5,876 nucleotides of DNA from a bacterium (GTDB lineage Bacteria > Patescibacteriota > Patescibacteriia > UBA1558 > GWA2-36-10): positions 1-5,876 of the forward strand of contig JAUYFP010000088.1 in assembly GCA_030690875.1 (NCBI GenBank), written 5' to 3'. The notes under the pieces were generated by a model, which saw nothing but the letters and a program-made list of their open reading frames with translations, had not been told where the DNA came from and searched no databases. Of this stretch, positions 1 to 4,822 are shown in pieces. The position numbers and the translations under genes were made by a program. Position 1 is the stretch's first letter, and each line of letters starts with the position of its first letter.

Positions 1-446
1 ACTTGAGTCCTGATGCTCATGAGGCCAGCTTTAATTTTGATAATTATCAAATAAAATTAGCCAGAGATTATACTGATGATAATAAATGGGGTGGCAGTAT
101 GATTATTTCTGACAAAAATTATGATGAGTTATTTAATCCAGCTGTTATGGCTAGTATGACTGTTAGTGATCAAGCTGGTAATACTTTGGTTCAGGATGTC
201 AGCTGGGATAACATAGTTCCGGTGGAAAATAGCGCAGTTGATCAGTATATGTTCTTACGAAATAACCCTTCGGAATACATTGAACCTTTGTTTGATTTTA
301 GCTCAATATATTTTAAAATAGTCTTAGCTACAACTATAATTGCTTTGTTTCTTTGTGTGTTTGTAGAAATTAAAAAACAGCATTATCCTACTATATTGTC
401 AAGTATTGCTCTTATTATCCTGATGAGTTTGTTGACAATTTTCTAA
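1..446 (+). CDS. C-terminal part of a membrane-anchored surface protein (5' truncated by window edge)
   Basis: The frame is open from the first bases of the window to a TAA at 444-446, so the N-terminus lies to the left. The TTG at position 3 is just an in-frame leucine codon with no room for a ribosome binding site. The visible 147 residues have a soluble part (about 1-100) rich in Asp, Asn and Tyr, with a beta-sandwich look (SMIISD, MASMTVSDQAGN). Two hydrophobic segments follow (about 102-123 and 128-147), separated by a short charged turn, EIKKQHYP. The protein ends directly at the second segment. A C-terminal membrane hairpin with a K-x-Q-H-x-P turn resembles the tails of Patescibacterial surface proteins, including some that carry a CAP/SCP domain. 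That comparison is from memory and the CAP domain itself, if present, is outside the window. The soluble part is probably extracytoplasmic. The function is not recognised. Confidence 0.75.
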   Translation, partial: LSPDAHEASFNFDNYQIKLARDYTDDNKWGGSMIISDKNYDELFNPAVMASMTVSDQAGNTLVQDVSWDNIVPVENSAVDQYMFLRNNPSEYIEPLFDFSSIYFKIVLATTIIALFLCVFVEIKKQHYPTILSSIALIILMSLLTIF

Positions 447-489
447 ATAGCTATAAGTTTAGAGCTTCAGAGAAAATATAATTTTTTTA

Positions 490-518
490 TTGACTTTATA
501 GGTATAATATTATATATT
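490..518 (+). promoter_or_regulatory. Candidate sigma-70-type promoter for the secreted mosaic protein gene
   Basis: TTGACT (490-495) and TATATT (513-518) are separated by 17 nt. Each differs from consensus at one position. A start near 525 would give a leader of about 55 nt before the ATG at 580. A better-looking TATAAT at 503-508 lies only 7 nt from the same -35 box and has no good -35 of its own. The surroundings are very AT-rich, so chance matches are likely. Confidence 0.45.
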
Positions 519-579
519 TAAAGGTCATTTAAATTCTATTTACATATATCAAGTTAATAAACCTAATTAAACCAAGAAT

Positions 580-2910
580 ATGAAAAAGCTTTTTAAAAAT
601 AGCTTATTCTATTTCGTGGTCTTAGCTCTAGCCGTAGGCAATTCTTTTGTTTCAATTTCTTTTGATTTTGGTCCAAATATCGCTAAAGCGCAAGAGCAAG
701 AACCCGAATTAGAAAATAGCAATAGCGTGCCAGTCTTTTCAGAGTGGTGTAGCGCTTTACTGGGTATTGTAACTTATGCGGAACAAAATCAGATTTTTAG
801 CAATGTAGCTGATTTAAATGATAATGAAATAATAGATTTAAGTGATGTTGGCGCAATTGCTGGCCTATATGGTCAAGGAAACAATGATAATTGTTACAAA
901 GCATTTGAGAATCCAGAAGGAGATTTTCATTTTAGTTGTGAAAATTATTTAGATGTTAACTGGTGTGAAGGTTTGTTTCAAGGCCTGAAAGACAGTAATG
1001 GTTCACAGAGAGGCGATTATAATTACTCAGAAATATTTGATATTAGTGATGATGGTGTAATTAACTTGACAGATGTGGGCATGCTGGCCACGATGAATGG
1101 CGATAGAGAAACTTGTTATCAAGAATATATCCCGCCATTTTTTAGTTGTGATGAACCGATTAATTTCTGTGGCGATGGAGTAATCAATGAAGGCGAAACT
1201 TGTGATGACGCTAATCAGTCAGACGGTGATGGTTGCACGGCTAATTGTTCACTGGAAACTACTTATCAGTGTGAGGATTTGAGCTCTCAAAATGGCTGGT
1301 ATGGTGAATATTTCAATTATTTAGCCAGTCATCCAGATATGAATTTGCCGGGTGATCAGTGGCCAGATGATGGTCATGGCGACCCGATGGGTTTATCATG
1401 GAACACTGATTGGTATGATAGTAGTTATTTTAAATTTAATAGAGTAGACAGCAATTTAGAATTTGGCGGAAATTTTTTCCCATTTGATATGGCTGCCGAA
1501 GAGCTAAATGACGGCCATGATTATCATTTTGGCATTCATTGGAGAGCAGAAGTAAGCGCCAGTGAACCAGGTAATTATGATTTTAGCGCTACTTCTGATG
1601 ATGATATCTGGGTTTATTTAGATGGAGTCTTAGTGGCAGAAAATCCTGGTATTCATGCTCCAGAAATTTTAAATGGTCAATTAGTTTTGGACAGCAATCC
1701 GCATATAGTAGATATTTTCTTTGCTGAAAGGCATACTGTTTTGTCTCATATGAGTTTTGCTTTTACTGATGAAAGACTTAGTATTGTGCCTATGCCGGAA
1801 GATTGTCAGGAAGAGCCAGTTTGTGGCAATCAAATAGTAGAATTAGGTGAAGAATGTGATGGTAGCGCAGCAATCTCTTGTATTACAGATGCTGGTTATT
1901 CTGGCTTAAAAACCTGTAATATGCCTTATACCGAGCTAACGCTACAAAGTGTAGAAGATATTGCTCTATACTGCGTCTGGAATTCCTGCCAAACTGACGA
2001 ATATTGTGGAGATAGTATTATTAATGGAAATGAAGCCTGTGATGACGGTGTCAATGGTTCTAGCACTTGTAGCGTTAGTTGTCAGAATATTGTTCCTCCA
2101 GCTTCAGGAGGCGGCGGTGGATCAAACCCTCCTGATGTATCAAATGTTTTAGTCAATACTAATTGTCAAAACACCCAAATAAGTTGGAATACATCTAAAG
2201 ATTCACTAACTAAGTTGCTTTATGGTGAAACGACTGAACTTGACACTGAGTACAAAAGCGTTGATTACAAAGCTAACCATATCGTAAATTTAGAGTCATT
2301 GAAACCTAATACTAAGTATTATTATATTGTGCACACCAGAGGTTATGATGGCATGACTGCTTTTGATTCAGTAAGATCATTTATCACTCCCAGCGCTGAA
2401 TCCTGTGGTTTGGTTTTAGGAGAGAAGATTGAAGAGGAACAGGAACAAGCTCAAGCGCCAACCATGCCGCAAGTTCTAGGAACTAGGGAATATACTTGTA
2501 ATTTCCAGAGACCAGGCGGTTCTAGCGGAGTTGACGCTGATATAGCCGGTATTTTCAATTTCCCCGATGGTACTTTGATACGCCATGAGTGTGATCCAGA
2601 AATGAAAGTTTATATTATCAGGGATCAGCAGAAGTGGCATATTCCCAACTTGAATTATTTAAGTAAATATTATTTTGGTAAAAGGATTTATAATATTGAT
2701 CGTCTGGCCTTGGAACTTTATAAGGATTGGACTGGCAAAGTGTCCGGAGTCAAAGAATATCCTGACGGTAGCTTACTTCGCTCAAGAGACATGAAGATTT
2801 ATATTATTGAGAACGGCAAAAAAGTTTATATCAGCAATTTAGAGGAATTAAAGAAATATGCTGGTCAAGATATCTTTGATGTCAGTGACGAAGTCATAAG
2901 TCAATATTAA
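580..2910 (+). CDS. Secreted multidomain surface protein: dockerin-like, Cys-rich repeats, PA14/fibro-slime, FnIII, C-terminal tandem repeats
   Basis: This is a complete 776-residue protein. It starts with a signal peptide: basic MKKLFKN, a hydrophobic core at about 9-28, and a likely signal peptidase I site after AKA (35-37). Domains follow in order. Two dockerin/EF-hand units (about 55-105 and 127-179) have loops beginning at D78 and D154, the second a canonical D-x-S-D-D-G-x-I-N-x-x-D, each framed by W-C and a distal Cys. Three cysteine-rich DUF4215/Myxococcus-type repeats start at C197, C415 and C476. A PA14/fibro-slime-type domain (about 238-403) carries DDDIWVYLDG (340-349) and DIFFAERHT (378-386). 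A Gly5 linker (510-514) leads to a fibronectin type III domain (about 519-604), VLGEK and VLGTR motifs (612-616, 632-636), and two repeats with F/YPDG(T/S)L(I/L)R (661-714, 727-776). The domains indicate an exported, Ca2+-binding, carbohydrate- or surface-binding protein. No catalytic domain is seen, so an adhesin or envelope structural role is inferred. The SD is weak (AAGA). A strong terminator follows. Confidence 0.9.
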   Translation: MKKLFKNSLFYFVVLALAVGNSFVSISFDFGPNIAKAQEQEPELENSNSVPVFSEWCSALLGIVTYAEQNQIFSNVADLNDNEIIDLSDVGAIAGLYGQGNNDNCYKAFENPEGDFHFSCENYLDVNWCEGLFQGLKDSNGSQRGDYNYSEIFDISDDGVINLTDVGMLATMNGDRETCYQEYIPPFFSCDEPINFCGDGVINEGETCDDANQSDGDGCTANCSLETTYQCEDLSSQNGWYGEYFNYLASHPDMNLPGDQWPDDGHGDPMGLSWNTDWYDSSYFKFNRVDSNLEFGGNFFPFDMAAEELNDGHDYHFGIHWRAEVSASEPGNYDFSATSDDDIWVYLDGVLVAENPGIHAPEILNGQLVLDSNPHIVDIFFAERHTVLSHMSFAFTDERLSIVPMPEDCQEEPVCGNQIVELGEECDGSAAISCITDAGYSGLKTCNMPYTELTLQSVEDIALYCVWNSCQTDEYCGDSIINGNEACDDGVNGSSTCSVSCQNIVPPASGGGGGSNPPDVSNVLVNTNCQNTQISWNTSKDSLTKLLYGETTELDTEYKSVDYKANHIVNLESLKPNTKYYYIVHTRGYDGMTAFDSVRSFITPSAESCGLVLGEKIEEEQEQAQAPTMPQVLGTREYTCNFQRPGGSSGVDADIAGIFNFPDGTLIRHECDPEMKVYIIRDQQKWHIPNLNYLSKYYFGKRIYNIDRLALELYKDWTGKVSGVKEYPDGSLLRSRDMKIYIIENGKKVYISNLEELKKYAGQDIFDVSDEVISQY

Positions 2911-2929
2911 TACTTTATTGTATTTTATT

Positions 2930-2970
2930 GCCTCCTGCTTGGTGATTTGCCGAGCAGGAGGCTTTGTTTT
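2930..2970 (+). terminator. Strong intrinsic terminator after the secreted protein gene
   Basis: A perfect 10-bp G+C-rich stem (GCCTCCTGCT at 2930-2939 with AGCAGGAGGC at 2953-2962) can extend by a G-U and two G-C pairs. It is followed by TTTGTTTT (2963-2970). It lies 20 nt after the stop of the mosaic protein gene and 17 nt before mutM, so it separates the two transcription units. Confidence 0.93.
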
Positions 2971-2975
2971 ATAAT
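2947..2975 (+). promoter_or_regulatory. Candidate mutM promoter embedded in the terminator
   Basis: TTGCCG (2947-2952, 4 of 6 to consensus) and a perfect TATAAT (2970-2975) are spaced by exactly 17 nt. The -35 box lies in the loop and upper stem of the preceding terminator, and the -10 begins at its last T. Initiation 6-8 nt past the -10 would fall only about 4 nt before the mutM ATG at 2987, giving an almost leaderless mRNA. That fits the lack of any Shine-Dalgarno there. Confidence 0.5.
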
Positions 2976-2986
2976 ACTTTTATACT

Positions 2987-3844
2987 ATGCCTGAACTGCC
3001 AGAAGTTGAGACAATTCGCCGAGGTTTGATAGCCAATATAATAAATAAAAAAATATCAGGCCTGGAAATTAGAAAAAGCAAGCTGGTTAAAAATAATGAT
3101 CAGGTTTTTAAATCTGTCCTAAAAAATAAAAGCATTGTTAATATCAGTAGAATCGGTAAATTGCTTATTTTTGAGCTTTCCGGAGATAAATTTTTGTTTT
3201 TAATTCACCTAAAAATGACCGGCCAATTGATTTATGTGGATAAAAGTTTTGTTTTGGCCGGCGGTCATAGTTTTAAACAGCCAGATATTTTGCCCAACAA
3301 ATTTTCTCATGTTATTTTTAGTTTTGCTGACGGTTCAAAGCTTTTTTTCAATGATTTACGGCAATTCGGCTATTTGCGTTTGCTGAAAAAATCTGAGCTT
3401 AAAAGGGTAAAGGATAATTTTGGCATTGAACCAGGCCAAAATAATTTTAATTTAGAAAATTTTAGCGCTATTTTTGAAAACAAAAAAATAAAATTAAAAG
3501 CCCTGCTTTTAAACCAGAAGTTGATTGCCGGATTAGGCAATATTTACGCTGATGAAGTTTGCTGGCGCGCCGGCCTAAGACCAGACAGAGTAGTAAATAG
3601 TCTAAGCAAGGCGGAGATTAAAAAACTTTTTTTAGCTACTAACTATATTATTAAAAAAGCGATTGCCAAAAGAGGCACAACTTTTAGCGATTATCGAGAC
3701 GCGCAGAATAAAAAAGGAAATTTCTCAAAATATTTGAAAGTTTACGGGCGTCAGGGAGAAAAATGTCAGCGTTGTAATTTTCCCATAAAAAAGCTAAAAT
3801 TAGTGGGTAGGGGAACACATTTTTGCCCTAATTGTCAGAAATAA
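2987..3844 (+). CDS. mutM: Formamidopyrimidine-DNA glycosylase (Fpg/MutM)
   Basis: This is a bifunctional base-excision repair enzyme. Its family removes 8-oxoguanine and FapyG/FapyA from DNA and cleaves the abasic site by beta,delta-elimination. The protein is complete at 285 residues, slightly above the usual 270 or so. The N-terminus MPELPEVETIRRGL is the family signature: after Met removal Pro is the Schiff-base nucleophile, and Glu3 is the general acid. K58 in RIGK matches the conserved phosphate-contacting lysine. M77, R125 and F127 (in DLRQFG) fit the void-filling triad. The helix-two-turn-helix region is AGLGNIYADE (181-190). The C-terminal zinc finger is C260-x2-C263-x16-C280-x2-C283 with the conserved R275 in GRGTHFC. 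All key residues are present, so the enzyme should be active. The ATG is fixed by the N-terminal catalytic Pro. There is no SD upstream. A membrane-protein gene follows after 24 nt with no terminator between. Confidence 0.98.
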   Translation: MPELPEVETIRRGLIANIINKKISGLEIRKSKLVKNNDQVFKSVLKNKSIVNISRIGKLLIFELSGDKFLFLIHLKMTGQLIYVDKSFVLAGGHSFKQPDILPNKFSHVIFSFADGSKLFFNDLRQFGYLRLLKKSELKRVKDNFGIEPGQNNFNLENFSAIFENKKIKLKALLLNQKLIAGLGNIYADEVCWRAGLRPDRVVNSLSKAEIKKLFLATNYIIKKAIAKRGTTFSDYRDAQNKKGNFSKYLKVYGRQGEKCQRCNFPIKKLKLVGRGTHFCPNCQK

Positions 3845-3859
3845 TTAGTAAACTATAAA
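3832..3859 (+). promoter_or_regulatory. Candidate internal promoter for the SdpI-like gene
   Basis: TTGTCA (3832-3837, 5 of 6) inside the last codons of mutM and TATAAA (3854-3859, 5 of 6) are spaced by 16 nt. The expected start falls 1-3 nt before the ATG at 3869, again suggesting a leaderless transcript. The sequence is AT-rich and mutM read-through could serve the gene equally well. Confidence 0.35.
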
Positions 3860-3868
3860 TATTATTTT

Positions 3869-4588
3869 ATGGAGGAACAACAGAAGATAATTTCTAAGCC
3901 CCTTAGAGATAAATTCCTAGGCGGGGCAGGCAAAGCAAAATTATTTGATTTATTATCATTACTTTTGGTAATGGTAGTTATTTTGTCAGCTTTTTATTTT
4001 CATTACCAATTGCCTGAATACATAATAAATCACTGGAATGCGTTTGGCCAAGCTGATGGTTATGGCAAAAGAGATAATTTTTTGATTTTTATTTCTTTGT
4101 TTATGGTGGGATTTTATTTACTTTTTAAATATATTCCTAAAATTGATCCTAAGAAAAAAAATTATGTTGAGTTTGCTAATGTTTATAATATTTTTAAATT
4201 AGCTCTATTTGTATTTTTTACAGCCATGTTTTTTATTACTATTTTTGTGAATATGCGTTTAGATTATCTGTTGCCAGTTAATCGTATTGTTGCTTGGCTC
4301 AGCGGATTATTTTTTATAGTTATAGGCGTCTTAATGAAACATATTAAGCAAAATTGGTTTATGGGAATACGAACTCCTTGGACTTTATCTAATGAAATTG
4401 TTTGGGACAAGACGCACGCTTTTGGCGGAAAGGTTTTTGTCATAGCGGGAATGTTACTAATTATTTTTTCTTATCTTCCAGCGCGATATTTTTTCTATTA
4501 TATGTTCGTGTTTGCTGTTTTGATCTTGCTCAGCACTTTTGGGTATTCTTATTGGCAATATAAAAAAATAGGGGATAAGCATATTTAA
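3869..4588 (+). CDS. SdpI/DUF1648-family integral membrane protein
   Basis: This is a complete 239-residue membrane protein of the SdpI (YhfL-like) family. The family is named for Bacillus subtilis SdpI, which gives immunity to the SdpC killing toxin. Most family members are uncharacterised. The N-terminal DUF1648 segment after the first membrane helix is LPEYIINHWNAFGQADGYG (48-66), matching the family pattern LP-x-x-I-x-x-H-W/F-N-x-x-G-x-x-D-G. The C-terminal SdpI signature is NWFMGIRTPWTL (162-173) followed by VWDKTHAFGGK (178-188). Six membrane segments are predicted by eye at about 25-46, 69-90, 107-128, 140-157, 188-204 and 207-229. No SD lies upstream of the ATG. Oddly, GGAGG (3871-3875) overlaps the start codon, with no usable start just after it. 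No sdpC- or sdpR-like gene is visible, so an immunity role here is unproven. It may be co-transcribed with mutM. Confidence 0.92.
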   Translation: MEEQQKIISKPLRDKFLGGAGKAKLFDLLSLLLVMVVILSAFYFHYQLPEYIINHWNAFGQADGYGKRDNFLIFISLFMVGFYLLFKYIPKIDPKKKNYVEFANVYNIFKLALFVFFTAMFFITIFVNMRLDYLLPVNRIVAWLSGLFFIVIGVLMKHIKQNWFMGIRTPWTLSNEIVWDKTHAFGGKVFVIAGMLLIIFSYLPARYFFYYMFVFAVLILLSTFGYSYWQYKKIGDKHI

Positions 4589-4608
4589 CCTCGAAGGTTG
4601 AATTTTTT
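4584..4608 (+). terminator. Intrinsic terminator overlapping the SdpI-like stop codon
   Basis: TTTAACCT (4584-4591) pairs with AGGTTGAA (4595-4602) through one G-U pair and a 3-nt CGA loop, followed by T6 (4603-4608). The stop codon at 4586-4588 is inside the 5' arm. It closes the mutM/SdpI-like unit before the next promoter. Confidence 0.75.
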
Positions 4609-4616
4609 GCTAATTT

Positions 4617-4635
4617 TAGCTATAAAATATAGTTA
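4617..4635. promoter_or_regulatory. AT-rich imperfect palindrome upstream of the strong promoter (possible operator or UP element)
   Basis: TAGCTATA (4617-4624) and TATAGTTA (4628-4635) are 8-nt inverted arms with one mismatch around an AAA spacer, ending 8 nt before the -35 box. The whole 4610-4643 stretch is A/T-rich, as expected for an UP element. It could equally be chance in AT-rich DNA. Confidence 0.25.
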
Positions 4636-4643
4636 TTTTAAGG

Positions 4644-4672
4644 TTGACAATATTTTTAAAATGTGATATAAT
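4644..4672 (+). promoter_or_regulatory. Consensus sigma-70-type promoter with extended -10
   Basis: TTGACA (4644-4649) and TATAAT (4667-4672) both match consensus at all six positions and are exactly 17 nt apart. TG at 4664-4665, one base before the -10, makes an extended -10. Initiation is expected at about 4679-4680 (A residues). It sits right after a terminator and faces the 4791 gene. It is the strongest promoter in the window by sequence. Confidence 0.9.
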
Positions 4673-4679
4673 AATACGA

Positions 4680-4822
4680 AACTCTAAGATGTCTGAGACA
4701 ATGATGTCTTAGCGTCTGAACTTTGAAAATTGACAGTAGTTTTAGTGGACAATGAGCGGAAAACATCCGCCTAGAAAGCGAGGTAGCGAGATGGAGTATC
4801 ACCCTATACTCCCAGTTTTTTT
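4680..4822 (+). promoter_or_regulatory. Structured leader with boxA-like site and attenuator-like hairpin
   Basis: Four elements follow the promoter. (a) A 10-bp stem including two wobble pairs, CTAAGATGTC (4684-4693) with GATGTCTTAG (4703-4712), loop 9 nt. (b) TGAACTTTGAAA (4717-4728), which resembles boxA of rRNA leaders. (c) A hairpin GCGGA (4756-4760) / TCCGC (4766-4770). (d) GGAGTAT (4793-4799) / ATACTCC (4806-4812), a perfect 7-bp stem with a 6-nt loop, then CAG and T7 (4816-4822), laid out like an intrinsic terminator. An alternative pairing, CATCCGC (4764-4770) with GCG-A-GATG (4786-4793), would mask the 4791 start region and compete with (c) and (d). The leader matches no riboswitch class I recognise. 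The pairing was done by eye, without energy calculation. Confidence 0.45.
4780..4784 (+). promoter_or_regulatory. Ribosome binding site supporting the 4791 start
   Basis: GAGGT lies 6 nt before the ATG at 4791. It is one of few clear Shine-Dalgarno sequences in the window. An in-frame upstream ATG at 4752 lacks one. An internal ATG at 4950 is preceded at 5 nt by AAGGGAG (4938-4944), so it is a real competitor. Confidence 0.55.

Noticed and set aside
432..457. TTGACA followed by TATAAG near the end of the first gene.
   Set aside because: The spacing is only 14 nt, and a better-spaced pair lies downstream at 490-518.
451..488. Possible terminator after the first gene (T7 at 482-488).
   Set aside because: No convincing stem precedes the T-run. 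Only short AGCT/AGCT matches are present.
2107..2128. Gly5-Ser linker read as a sign of an engineered construct.
   Set aside because: Glycine-rich linkers between Cys-rich and FnIII domains are common in natural bacterial surface proteins, and the codons fit the rest of the gene.
1961..2152. 63-residue plus-strand open frame.
   Set aside because: It overlaps the Cys-rich repeat and Gly-linker part of the mosaic protein in another frame, with no ribosome binding site or recognisable domain.
580..4588. Alternative genetic code with TGA read as Gly (as in SR1/Gracilibacteria).
   Set aside because: All complete genes use GGN for Gly and TGG for Trp with no in-frame TGA, and all end at TAA, so nothing calls for a recoded TGA.
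4730..4735. A second TTGACA in the leader.
   Set aside because: The position 17 nt downstream (TGAGCG) is not a -10 box. The sequence is better explained as part of the boxA-like region.
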